A stretch of 42,398 nt of DNA from Sedimenticola sp. (GTDB taxonomy: Bacteria > Pseudomonadota > Gammaproteobacteria > Chromatiales > Chromatiaceae), in the NCBI GenBank assembly GCA_026994195.1, contig JALWRH010000103.1, forward strand, positions 1 to 42,398. The letters run 5' to 3'. This document shows, piece after piece, positions 27,758 through 35,869 of the stretch. How positions within the stretch are numbered: the stretch's first letter is position 1; each line of letters opens with the position of its first letter. Made by a program: the position numbers and the translations under genes. The notes below the pieces were generated by a model, which was given only the letters and a program-made list of their open reading frames with translations, did no database searches and was not told the DNA's origin.

Positions 27758-29561
27758 ACACCTGCTTGCCATGGCTACCATTGCGTTGTTGCTGGCTGTC
27801 TCTGCGGCCCAGGCGGCGCGGATCAGTGTGCAGACGGACCGCAGTCCCGTGGCCATGGATGAGACTTTTCAGCTGGTGTTCACCGTGGAGGGTGAACCGG
27901 ATGCGCCCCCGGATTTTTCCGTGCTGGAAAAAGATTTCGAGGTGCTGGGCAGCAGCCAGTCGCGCAACATCAGTATCATCAACGGCAAGACTTCGCGCAC
28001 CACGCGTTACCTGGTCAGCGTGCTGCCCCGGCGCGCCGGTGAACTCAGGGTGCCTCCGGTTGCTTTCGGCAAGGATCTCAGTCCGGAACTGCGAATCCCC
28101 GTAAAAGCTGCCGGAGCCGGGGGAAAAGCAGGAAGCCAGGGTGCGGCCGCGGCAGATTCAGATGTCTTCATGGAGGTCAGCGTCGATCATGCCAAGCCCT
28201 GGGTTCAGCAACAGGTGATTCTTACCGTGCGTATCTATAGCCGTGTGCAGTGGCGGGAAGCCAGTCTTTCAGATCCCCAGTTCCGCGGGGGAGAAGTGCT
28301 GCTGCAGAAGCTGGGCGAAGACCGCAGTTACCAGACCCGGCGCAATGGTAGCAGCTGGCAGGTGATCGAGCGCCGCTATGCCCTGTTTCCACAAAAGAGC
28401 GGCAAGCTGCAAATGGATGCCTTGCGCCTGAATATCCGTGTGCCTTCGGCCAGGAAGCAGCAACGCTCTCCCTTCGGCAGCTTTAATGATCCTTTCTTCG
28501 ACGATTTCTTCTCCAGCCGCAATTACCGTACCAAGGTTGTGCGCAGCAAGTCTCTGACGCTGGATGTACAGCCTGTGCCTCCGCAGTTCAGTGGCAGCCA
28601 CTGGCTGGTGGCCAGGGACGTGCAGCTCAAAGAGGAATGGTCTCAGGATCCGGCAACGCTGAAAACCGGAGAGCCGGTGACCCGTACCCTGAGTATTGTC
28701 GCCGATGGCGTGACCCTGGGTCAGCTCCCTGAGCTGGATCTTCCTCCAGCTCAGGGATTGCGCATCTATCCGGACGAACCTGAAAACAAGGAACAGGTAA
28801 CCGGCCAGGGACTGCGCAGCACCAGCTCCCGCAAGTTTGCCATTGTCCCCACGCACCCAGGCAGCTATACCCTGCCGGAGGTGGAGATCAAATGGTGGAA
28901 CAGCCAGACCGGACAGGAGGAAAGCGCCCGTCTGCCTGCTGCTAAAATGAGCGTCAGTGGCGGCGTGGTGGCTGAACCGCCTCCCGCCAAACCCGCCGCT
29001 CCCCTCGTATCATCTGCAGCGCCCGCAGCTTCCGCTGGGGCAGAGGGTCAGCCCACTCTTTTCAAGGTGATGGAGGAAGGCTCAAGCCTGTCAGGCGTGA
29101 ATCGCTGGCTGGCCGCCGGCAGTCTGGTGCTGTTGTTCCTGTGGCTGGGCACCTTGGCGCTCCTGTGGCGGGCACGCAGACGCGTTCCTGTTCAAGGTTC
29201 GGTAGAGGCCGGGACTGCCTCACCCGCAAAAGTGGTGGATATGAAGGCTGCCTGGTCAGCGTTGCATCAGGCGGTGCAGGAGAAGAATGGCGCCGGGGTC
29301 AATCGCGCTTTGCTGGAGCTTGCACAGGGCTTGTGGCCAGCGCACCCCCCCCGCAGTCTGGATGCCATGGCGGAGCGGGTAGAGCCGAAGCTGGCTGGAG
29401 AGTTGCGCAATCTCAGTCGTTATCTCTATGCTGATGACAGCGTGACCTGGGATGGTGCGGCCATAGAATCTGGATTGAAAGCGTTGCAGCCTGCACAGGG
29501 ACATGGGCCGGCTACTCGTGAAACTGCCCTCAAACCCCTGTATCCTCAGGCGCATGGATAA
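27729..29561 (+). CDS. batD: BatD (oxygen-tolerance) membrane protein
   Basis: 610 residues from ATG 27729. The reading frame is open further upstream, but that part lies in the BatB/BatC gene. A signal peptide (LLAMATIALLLAVSAAQA) leads into Ig-like beta domains characteristic of BatD (ISVQTDRSPVAMDETFQLVF, then GKTSRTTRYLVSVLPRRAGE). A C-terminal membrane helix (about residues 457-477, AAGSLVLLFLWLGTLALLW) and a short cytoplasmic tail follow. BatD probably exposes a large periplasmic part that works with the VWA proteins. The 3' end overlaps the START-domain gene by eight bases. Confidence 0.92.
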   Translation: MMFQNSNPGKHLLAMATIALLLAVSAAQAARISVQTDRSPVAMDETFQLVFTVEGEPDAPPDFSVLEKDFEVLGSSQSRNISIINGKTSRTTRYLVSVLPRRAGELRVPPVAFGKDLSPELRIPVKAAGAGGKAGSQGAAAADSDVFMEVSVDHAKPWVQQQVILTVRIYSRVQWREASLSDPQFRGGEVLLQKLGEDRSYQTRRNGSSWQVIERRYALFPQKSGKLQMDALRLNIRVPSARKQQRSPFGSFNDPFFDDFFSSRNYRTKVVRSKSLTLDVQPVPPQFSGSHWLVARDVQLKEEWSQDPATLKTGEPVTRTLSIVADGVTLGQLPELDLPPAQGLRIYPDEPENKEQVTGQGLRSTSSRKFAIVPTHPGSYTLPEVEIKWWNSQTGQEESARLPAAKMSVSGGVVAEPPPAKPAAPLVSSAAPAASAGAEGQPTLFKVMEEGSSLSGVNRWLAAGSLVLLFLWLGTLALLWRARRRVPVQGSVEAGTASPAKVVDMKAAWSALHQAVQEKNGAGVNRALLELAQGLWPAHPPRSLDAMAERVEPKLAGELRNLSRYLYADDSVTWDGAAIESGLKALQPAQGHGPATRETALKPLYPQAHG

Positions 29562-30270
29562 TCTGATCAAGCCCTGCAAAATACTCGCTGTTCTGTTCCT
29601 TTGCGTTCTGCCTTTGGTGGCAGCTGCCCAGTGGGAGCTGGAAAAAGACGAGCAGGGCATACGGGTGTACACAGAGGCCGTTCCGTCCTCTGATATCCGG
29701 CGCTTTCGCGTGGAAACCACCTTGCCGGTTCCCCTGGACCGGGTGTTGGCAGTGTTCGATGATTTCAAACGCTATCCCGAATGGAAATACAAAGTGAAGC
29801 ATTCCGGCGTCCTGGCTCAGCCTGAAGAGAATGCCTGGTACCACTACCAGGATCTTTCCATGCCTTTTCCTCTGGACGATCGTATGTTCGTCATGCGTTC
29901 CCAGCTGTTGCCCCAAGGGCCGAACCAGGTGGTTATTGAAACCCGCGCCGCGCCGGACTATTGCCGGGATCAGGCGTTGCCTGCCTGCAGTGGGGTCAAG
30001 ACTTTTGACGGCCTGATCGTGCGTGAGGCCCGCGGGCGGCACGAGATGAAGCAACTGGCGGACGGCAGTACCCATATCGTCTGGATACAACATGCCGAAC
30101 CCGGTGGGGTGCTTCCTGACTGGCTGGTGAATGCCATGCTGGTGGATGGCCCCTGGGAAACCTTCAAGGGGCTGCGCGCTTATGTGAATCAGCCCCGCTA
30201 CCGGGATGCCCGGCTCAGGCGCGATGCCTCGGGCGCTTTGCTGGGCGGGTTTGAAAAAGTTACCTGGTAG
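29554..30270 (+). CDS. Exported START-domain (lipid-binding fold) protein
   Basis: 238 residues from ATG 29554 (DNLIKPCKILAVLFLCVLP), which overlaps the batD stop by eight bases. A signal peptide with likely cleavage after VAAA (near residue 25) precedes a START-like domain: WELEKDEQGIRVYTEAV, VLAVFDDFKRYPEWKYKVKH and WIQHAEPGGVLPDWLVNAML. START domains bind lipids or other hydrophobic molecules; proteins of this kind are often annotated only by fold. The overlap with batD suggests it is expressed with the Bat operon, but it is not a usual Bat component. Confidence 0.85.
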   Translation: MDNLIKPCKILAVLFLCVLPLVAAAQWELEKDEQGIRVYTEAVPSSDIRRFRVETTLPVPLDRVLAVFDDFKRYPEWKYKVKHSGVLAQPEENAWYHYQDLSMPFPLDDRMFVMRSQLLPQGPNQVVIETRAAPDYCRDQALPACSGVKTFDGLIVREARGRHEMKQLADGSTHIVWIQHAEPGGVLPDWLVNAMLVDGPWETFKGLRAYVNQPRYRDARLRRDASGALLGGFEKVTW

Positions 30271-30311
30271 GCGAAAACAGGTTTTGGCTGGGCGGGCCGC
30301 CCGTAGTCTGC

Positions 30312-31097
30312 TCAGTTCAGATCGGACAGGCCGTATCCAAGAGCGCGCAGGACTTTCTTATCTGCCTGTGGCTTTCCTGTAGGCGGAATCACCAGGGTGG
30401 AGCTTTGTCCTGTCTCCTGCCGGGGCAGTTCGTGCAGGGGCAGCCGGTCGGTACGGGGCTGGTGAATGGCCAGCACTGGCGCTTCATAGAGGATGATCTC
30501 TGTATCCGGGGAGTACCAGCGATACAGTTTCTTCACCAGTATCTGGAGTCTTTCGGCGCTGGTGTCGAAGCGCTTGCCGCTCAGGTCGCCACACAGACCC
30601 ACTTGCCAGAGGATGAGCATGGCTGTGGGATCGATGTGACGGTCATAGATCAGGAACTGGGTGGTTTCCAGGGACAGGCAGCCCTGCCTGCCAGGGTCCA
30701 GGCCAAGATCGGCGATCAGGCAGTCCTCTGCTGATATTCCCGGTTCCATGCGGGCCGGATAGCCTTCGCTGCGCAGCCGGGCAATGGCGGCATGGGGTAC
30801 TTGGGCAAAAACGCCAGGATGCCCATAGAAAACCGCACATACGTTCTTGCCGCTGTGTACCGCTTCGACCAAGACCTCTTCCATTTCCCGGTAGGTCTGG
30901 CGCCTGTCCTTGCCATCATCGTAATAGATGTGCAGCGCCCGCACATCAGGACGCAGACTTTCCACCCAGCGATAGGCAAAGGCATCGGTCATGCAGAATA
31001 CCTGATTGGCAAGACGAATCTCGCTGATGGCGCGTTCATTGATATGGCGGCCCAGCTGAATGCCGGTGCCCACCACTACCAGGGATCCTTGTGTCAT
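30312..31097 (-). CDS. Borosin-type peptide alpha-N-methyltransferase (split borosin, SonM-like)
   Basis: 261 residues. This is a tetrapyrrole-methylase-fold SAM enzyme whose motifs match the catalytic domain of borosin N-methyltransferases, from memory of OphMA. GSLVVVGTGI lies at the N-terminus. YYDDGKDRRQTY (58-69) keeps the Tyr, Arg and Tyr that correspond to OphMA Tyr66, Arg72 and Tyr76. VFYGHPGVF (89-97), ARMEPGISAEDCLIADLGLDP and TAMLILWQVGLCGD follow. Borosin enzymes methylate backbone amides of a peptide; in split systems the precursor is a separate protein, and a candidate lies at 32882-33103. GAGG stands six bases before the ATG, which abuts the cyclase stop. Ordinary cobalamin or siroheme methylases lack the YYDxGK and FYGHPGVF combination. 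Confidence 0.88.
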   Translation of the reverse strand: MTQGSLVVVGTGIQLGRHINERAISEIRLANQVFCMTDAFAYRWVESLRPDVRALHIYYDDGKDRRQTYREMEEVLVEAVHSGKNVCAVFYGHPGVFAQVPHAAIARLRSEGYPARMEPGISAEDCLIADLGLDPGRQGCLSLETTQFLIYDRHIDPTAMLILWQVGLCGDLSGKRFDTSAERLQILVKKLYRWYSPDTEIILYEAPVLAIHQPRTDRLPLHELPRQETGQSSTLVIPPTGKPQADKKVLRALGYGLSDLN

Positions 31098-32843
31098 TCA
31101 GGCCTCTGTGGTTTCACTGCGGGGAACATGAGCCAGCACCTGGTTTCTGCCGTTGCGCTTGGCCTTGTACAGGGTTTCGTCGGCATCGCGTACCAGGGTG
31201 TCCAGGGTATTGTAGTCTCCCTGCGCCTGCGCCAGACCGTAGCTCAGGGTGACTTCGATGCTTTTGCCATAGTCCACGACCGGATGAATCTGGCGTCGGC
31301 AGTTTTCCACTAGCTGTCTGGCCTGGCTGATGTCCATGCCGGGAAGAAAACAGGTGAACTCCTCACCGCCGGTGCGGCCCACGATGCCATGTTTACCCAG
31401 GCAGTTTTTCAGTACCGCTGCAATATGCTGCAGCACTTTGTCGCCGGCAGCATGCCCATAGGTATCGTTGACGTACTTGAACCAGTCGATATCCGCTACC
31501 ACTACAGTAAAAGGTTTCTTGAGCCGGCGGCATTCATGGAAGCGTTCTTCCGCCAGGGAATAGCAATAGGCATGGTTGTAGAGATCCGTCAGAGGGTCGA
31601 CCTGGGACATGTGTTTGAAGTAACTGCGTTCGCGCTTGGCCTTCAGCCAGAGCAGTATGATGATCAGGGCAACGATGATCAGCCCCAGTATGGTAATCAG
31701 GGAGCGCTGATTGGCGTTTTTCTTCTGCAAAGCCAGAAGCCGGTTGTCCTGTATGAGTTGCTCAATATGCTCTTCTTTGTTCTTGACCTCGAATTCCACC
31801 TGAAGCTGGGCGATGCGGACGGTCTTGCGGTTGTCCATGACCTGGGCTTCAGCCGCCGATTTTTTCTTGTACCACTCCAGGGCGGAGTTGGCATCTCCCC
31901 GGTACATGGCCAGCTCGCTTTGCAGGGCATAGGCATCCGTATGTTGGGGCGATATGCCGGTACTCGCCAGCAGGGGCATGGCTTCATCAAGGTGGGACTG
32001 GGCCTGGTCGATGTGTCCCAGAGAGAAATGAACATTGGCCAGTTGCACCAGGATATAGGCGATGCCATAGCGGTAGCCACTATCTCTGACCAGCTTCAAG
32101 GCAGTTTCAAGCTCTTTCAGCGCCGCTTGGTGTTGCTTCTGCTTCTGCAGGCAGGTGCCCAGGCCTGCACGCGCCATGCCCTCGAACAGGGGGGCCGATG
32201 CGGTTTTGCAGTAGCGGATCATTTTGCGGTAGCTCTCGGCCGCCTTGCTGAATTCTTCCCTCCGAAGATAGGCGCCGGCAAGGTTGTCGTAGCTGCCGCA
32301 AAGATCGATAGGTGACCCTATGGCTTCCTCAGCACGTACGTCTTCCAGTGACAGTTCCAGAGCCTTGTCCAGATCGCCCGAATCGATATACAGCTCGGGC
32401 GCATTGCTGAGGGCGATGAGTTTCAGACTGGGATCTTTTATCCAGGGCAACAGCAGCTGGGTCTTGTTGAGGTATTTGAACCCGGAGATGTAGTCGCCCA
32501 ACATATGGTAGATAGGAATGGCAATGGTATATGCGCGAACTCTGTATTCAGGGGGGATGGAGGGACTGTCAAAATGCCGCAGGAGTTCAAGGGCATCTTC
32601 CATATCGCCCTGAATCGCATACAGGCGCATTTTCAGCAGGTCGATGGAGAGTTGTTGTTCCGGACTGGCATGGTCTTCCAGAGGAGTGAGCTGCTCAACC
32701 AGCCATTCCAGTTCCTTGGTCGGTTGTGAAGCAAAGGGATTGACGCCGTTGAGGATGTTTTCCAGTTTGCCGGCGTAACACATGCCTCCTGCATGTAACA
32801 GGAACAGGAGAACAGGCAGTAACTGGCGGCCAGGGTGTTTCAT
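31098..32843 (-). CDS. TPR-membrane-GGDEF diguanylate cyclase within the borosin-like set
   Basis: 581 residues from ATG 32843 (KHPGRQLLPVLLFLLHAGG); GTG 32852 is possible but its ribosome-binding site would be too close. A signal sequence leads into a periplasmic region of about six to eight TPR-like repeats (about 40-330), a coiled segment, one membrane helix (SLITILGLIIVALIIILLWL) and a cytoplasmic GGDEF domain. The active-site motif GGEEF and the DPLTDLYN and ADIDWFKYVNDTYGHAAGD segments are intact, so it should make c-di-GMP. The inhibitory RxxD site is absent (GKHG stands there). It lies between the precursor and the methyltransferase genes on the same strand, with gaps of 38 and 0 bases. 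Confidence 0.92.
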   Translation of the reverse strand: MKHPGRQLLPVLLFLLHAGGMCYAGKLENILNGVNPFASQPTKELEWLVEQLTPLEDHASPEQQLSIDLLKMRLYAIQGDMEDALELLRHFDSPSIPPEYRVRAYTIAIPIYHMLGDYISGFKYLNKTQLLLPWIKDPSLKLIALSNAPELYIDSGDLDKALELSLEDVRAEEAIGSPIDLCGSYDNLAGAYLRREEFSKAAESYRKMIRYCKTASAPLFEGMARAGLGTCLQKQKQHQAALKELETALKLVRDSGYRYGIAYILVQLANVHFSLGHIDQAQSHLDEAMPLLASTGISPQHTDAYALQSELAMYRGDANSALEWYKKKSAAEAQVMDNRKTVRIAQLQVEFEVKNKEEHIEQLIQDNRLLALQKKNANQRSLITILGLIIVALIIILLWLKAKRERSYFKHMSQVDPLTDLYNHAYCYSLAEERFHECRRLKKPFTVVVADIDWFKYVNDTYGHAAGDKVLQHIAAVLKNCLGKHGIVGRTGGEEFTCFLPGMDISQARQLVENCRRQIHPVVDYGKSIEVTLSYGLAQAQGDYNTLDTLVRDADETLYKAKRNGRNQVLAHVPRSETTEA

Positions 32844-32881
32844 GGGGGGCACTGACTCCTTGTCTGCCGGGTGATCCGAGT

Positions 32882-33103
32882 TCAGCGCTCAGGTGAGCGG
32901 ATGATAATGGTAATTTTCTTCAGAGAGTTGAGGCCGGTGGCTTTTTCCAGTGCTTTCAGGTCCGCCTCTTCCAGCAGTTTCATCTCCTCCGGAGAGAGTT
33001 TTGCGTCTTCCATGACCTTTTTCGGGTTGGTGGCATATGCCTTGGCCAGTTCGGCATCACTGCCCAAGCGTGTCATCAGTTTGATCAGATTGCTCATGGG
33101 CAT
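32882..33103 (-). CDS. Putative split-borosin precursor peptide (SonA-like)
   Basis: 73 residues. The start at 33103 has a strong AAGGAGG site eight bases upstream; a second ATG lies two codons later. Residues 5-58 form a helical domain (LIKLMTRLGSDAELAKAYAT, NPKKVMEDAKLSPEEMKLLE, EADLKALEKATG). It follows the same plan as SonA of Shewanella (LGxDAxL, then a YxxNPxxVM segment, then an L-rich helix pair). This fold relates to the LigA-type small subunit seen in borosin binding domains. The tail LKKITIIIRSPER (61-73) is short, beta-branched and polar at the end, as expected for a core; Ile/Thr 64-68 are the likely methylation sites. No cysteines occur. The link to the methyltransferase is inference from plan and neighbourhood. 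Confidence 0.8.
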   Translation of the reverse strand: MPMSNLIKLMTRLGSDAELAKAYATNPKKVMEDAKLSPEEMKLLEEADLKALEKATGLNSLKKITIIIRSPER

Positions 33104-33211
33104 CGTTTTCCCCTCCTTCAGCTTTATTGTGTTTTTTTACCTTGTCACTATCTCCAGTGCTTTGCAAGATGATTTCGCGGGTTGGGGTTGGGTCATGTAT
33201 GGTACAGCCTC

Positions 33212-33856
33212 ATGAATAAAAAGAAGCTGCTGATCATTGCTGCGACGGCTTCATTGGTGATCGCCGCGGCTGCGGGCCTATACTACTGGGACGTCATGGT
33301 GGTGGGTCTGCTGGCCGCACTTTTGTGGGCCAAAAAGCTCCTGACTCTCAAAGGCCTGTTGATCCTGTTGAAGAAACTGCCGTTTCTGCTGTTGCTGGGC
33401 CTGAAGCGCCTCATTATCAAGATCACCAGTCATTTTCTGTTTTTTACGGCCCACCTGCGCTTCCGGCGATTGCAGCGCCTGTTGCGCTACCTGCGGGCCC
33501 GGGCCTGGCTGGTAAAACGGCGCCTCAACACTCATTGGCAGGAACTCAGCGGGATGGAACAGTTGCTGGCCACGGTGGCGGCGCTGCCTCTGGTGGTGAT
33601 ACTTTCTGTGCTGATCGTGATCTATGTGTTGCCCAGGGCGGTGTTTGGCTTTCTCGGGGGTAAACTTAAGGAGCATTCCAGCGCGGCTGTACTCAAGAAA
33701 GCTGCCCAGCTCGGTGTGAAGGATAAACTGGTGGCGGCCGAAAAAAAGATCAAGGAAGGCATCCGGCGCAAGTTGCAGCGCCAGCGCAGTATCAGGCGGG
33801 ACGGGACCGATACAGAAGAAACAGAGGGGCAAAAAACCCCGCCCCCAGGTAGCTGA
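33212..33856 (+). CDS. Basic, Leu-rich membrane protein of unknown function
   Basis: 214 residues from ATG 33212 (NKKKLLIIAATASLVIAAAA). Two N-terminal hydrophobic stretches (about 5-40) are followed by a very basic helical region (KITSHFLFFTAHLRFRRLQR, LRYLRARAWLVKRRL), one more membrane helix (about 117-141) and a charged C-terminus. I recognise no family. It is divergent from the precursor peptide gene, with about 108 bases between the starts, and it overlaps the convergent MFS gene by 65 bases at its 3' end. The start is uncertain because no good ribosome-binding site is visible. Confidence 0.65.
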   Translation: MNKKKLLIIAATASLVIAAAAGLYYWDVMVVGLLAALLWAKKLLTLKGLLILLKKLPFLLLLGLKRLIIKITSHFLFFTAHLRFRRLQRLLRYLRARAWLVKRRLNTHWQELSGMEQLLATVAALPLVVILSVLIVIYVLPRAVFGFLGGKLKEHSSAAVLKKAAQLGVKDKLVAAEKKIKEGIRRKLQRQRSIRRDGTDTEETEGQKTPPPGS

Positions 33857-34961
33857 AGCGCAGCCATTCGCCGGAATGATCCTGGCTCAACGCAAACACC
33901 CCGGCGGCCAGGGAAAATCCCAGGGCGATGCTGAACTGGGAATAGTAGCTTTTCAGAAACAGGTAACGGTGGGCGGAGGTCTCCCGCGCCAGATCGAAAA
34001 AGCGCTTGTTGAAGGCCAGGCGGAAAAAGGATGTGCAGAAAGTGATAACCAGCAGTATGGCGAACAGCCATCCCAGAGGCAGATCCGCGTCCACAGTAGC
34101 GCGCATGAACCAGGACAGGCAATAGCCGGTGGCGGCAACGACATAGATGCGTTGTGCCGGCATATGGTCGATACGGTTCTTGATGATGTAGAACAGGGCG
34201 CTGAAGCTGGCTCCCAGAAAAATCACCAGCGCGCCGAGCTTCCAGAAGCTTTCATGGGCAAGAAGGAACAGGGTAATCACCCAGAAGTAACTTTCCAGGA
34301 ACAGAAATGGACCATCCAGAAGAAACACGGGCCGTGAACGATAAGGGTCTTTGAAAGCCAAAATGGCTTTCAGGCTCAGGGGGGCGTCCTGGCGCAACGC
34401 CGCAGGCAGCTCCATGGGCTCTTTGAGCAGGAAGAAGGAAATCATGCCCAGAAGGCCGATGAGGGAGGAGAGCAGAAATACGGACAGGTAACCGGCCTTG
34501 TCCAGAAGCAGGCCGCCGAAGAGTACGCCCATCTTGATGATGACCACCACAACCACCTGGAAATTGCCAAAGCGCCGGCCCGTGTCCTCATCTCCCAGGG
34601 TTTCGAAGAACAGCGCACGCTGGGTGATCCAGAAAAAGCAGTTGTAGGCGCCATTGAGCAGGGCGAACAGGGGCAGAAAGACCGGTTGCCCTTCCATGAA
34701 GATTGTGGCCAGGAGAGAGCTTTCCACCAGAAAGGAAGTCGCGATGAGGGTATTCAGGGGCAGGGTCTTGTGCATTCTGTCCCACAGCCACAAGGCCAGC
34801 AGGAAACCCGCGCCAGTGATGGCGATGAAGCTGCTGATCTGTGTAAGACTGTACCCATGCTTCCACAGGAAGACGGGAATGAAGAAAGGAAACAGCCCGA
34901 TGAGAAAGGAATGCAGGCCGAGAAAGCGGTAAAACAACTGTGTCGAACGGGACAGGGCCAT
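33792..34961 (-). CDS. Major facilitator superfamily transporter, last gene of the dioxygenase-ligase operon
   Basis: 389 residues from ATG 34961, which shares one base with the upstream ligase stop. About 12 membrane helices are visible: LIGLFPFFIPVFLWKHGY, IATSFLVESSLLATIFM, then VVVVIIKMGVLFGG, and a second half including FLDGPFLFLESYFWVITLFL-like helices. It looks like an MFS carrier, but I cannot name the substrate. Position after two ligases and a decarboxylase suggests export of the operon product. The 3' end overlaps the convergent membrane-protein gene by 65 bases, and both reading frames look intact. Confidence 0.85.
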   Translation of the reverse strand: MALSRSTQLFYRFLGLHSFLIGLFPFFIPVFLWKHGYSLTQISSFIAITGAGFLLALWLWDRMHKTLPLNTLIATSFLVESSLLATIFMEGQPVFLPLFALLNGAYNCFFWITQRALFFETLGDEDTGRRFGNFQVVVVVIIKMGVLFGGLLLDKAGYLSVFLLSSLIGLLGMISFFLLKEPMELPAALRQDAPLSLKAILAFKDPYRSRPVFLLDGPFLFLESYFWVITLFLLAHESFWKLGALVIFLGASFSALFYIIKNRIDHMPAQRIYVVAATGYCLSWFMRATVDADLPLGWLFAILLVITFCTSFFRLAFNKRFFDLARETSAHRYLFLKSYYSQFSIALGFSLAAGVFALSQDHSGEWLRFSYLGAGFFAPLFLLYRSRPA

Positions 34962-35869
34962 CAGAATATATCCTGGTTGTCGATGTGCAGCGCATCCAGG
35001 CGCCGGAAAGCCCGGCTCAAATCCTGTTTGCTGCCGAAGCGTGGCACGTCGTGCATGGCGGTGAAGGGCCGGGAGTTCACTTCCAGGAATATGCATTTCT
35101 GTGCGTTCCAGGGGGTTTCTATGCCTTCTTCCATAATGACGTCTATGCCCAGTATATTGGCATTGAACAGATCCAGTATCTTTTTGAACAACTGCTGATT
35201 GATCTCGGGAATGGTGCTGGTATCCACGGTTTCCACAACGCCGCCCGGGGCCAGGGATATGCGGTTGAACAGGGTTACTTCCTGGCCTTCCGGGGGCACG
35301 CTGTCCAGGCTCAGTCCCTGCTTGCGCAGATAGCGGCGGATGGCGCGGTTCTTGGGTATGGGGTGGATGACCGGGTAAAGGCCCATTTCCTTGCGGATAC
35401 GGTTTTCCGCGTCGATGAGCTGGCTGATGCTGGAGTGGCCATCGCCAGTGACGAAAGGGGGATAGCGGCGGATGACGGATATGATTTCCCCGTTACCCGC
35501 CAGCACCCGGTAGTTGCGCCCCTGCAGGTATTCCTCCACCACGGACCAGGGCCACCATATTTTTACCATCAGAGCGGCTTTCCACAGCTCGGCGAAACTG
35601 TTGATGGGAAAGTGGCTTCCCCGGGAGAAGCCGGAGACGTTGGGCTTGATCACCAGGGGAAAACCATGCGTTCTGGCAAAGCGGTGGGCACGCCAGGGGC
35701 TGAGAAAGATCTCTCCTTGGGCATGGGGTATGCCCTGGGCGGCGAACATCTCCCGGGCCTGTTCCTTGGAGCGGCAGCTCTTGCGCACCTCCAGGGGATT
35801 GTAGCTGCTGCATCCGTGCAGAAAGTGTTTGTCTATCCATCCGTAGATGATTTTTTTCAGGGCCTTCAT
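34961..35869 (-). CDS. ATP-grasp ligase of cyanophycin synthetase/GshF type
   Basis: 302 residues from ATG 35869 (KALKKIIYGWIDKHFLHGC), which overlaps the upstream ligase by four bases (ATGA). An ATP-grasp domain covers nearly the whole protein: FPLVIKPNVSGFSRGS with Lys75, then VEEYLQGRNYRVL (111-123), FVTGDGHSSISQLID (139-153), and metal-site residues in GIDVI (241-245) and EVNSRP (263-268). These match the ATP-grasp part of cyanophycin synthetase and GshF, without their other domains. Such enzymes form amide bonds through an acyl-phosphate. The acceptor and donor are not known here; context suggests an amino acid plus an amine. Confidence 0.86.
   Translation of the reverse strand: MKALKKIIYGWIDKHFLHGCSSYNPLEVRKSCRSKEQAREMFAAQGIPHAQGEIFLSPWRAHRFARTHGFPLVIKPNVSGFSRGSHFPINSFAELWKAALMVKIWWPWSVVEEYLQGRNYRVLAGNGEIISVIRRYPPFVTGDGHSSISQLIDAENRIRKEMGLYPVIHPIPKNRAIRRYLRKQGLSLDSVPPEGQEVTLFNRISLAPGGVVETVDTSTIPEINQQLFKKILDLFNANILGIDVIMEEGIETPWNAQKCIFLEVNSRPFTAMHDVPRFGSKQDLSRAFRRLDALHIDNQDIF

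Noticed and set aside
30280-30303. GGGCG-GGC-CGCCC stem between the START-domain gene and the methyltransferase gene, considered as a bidirectional terminator
   Set aside because: Only five pairs and no T-run on either strand; I could not support a call.
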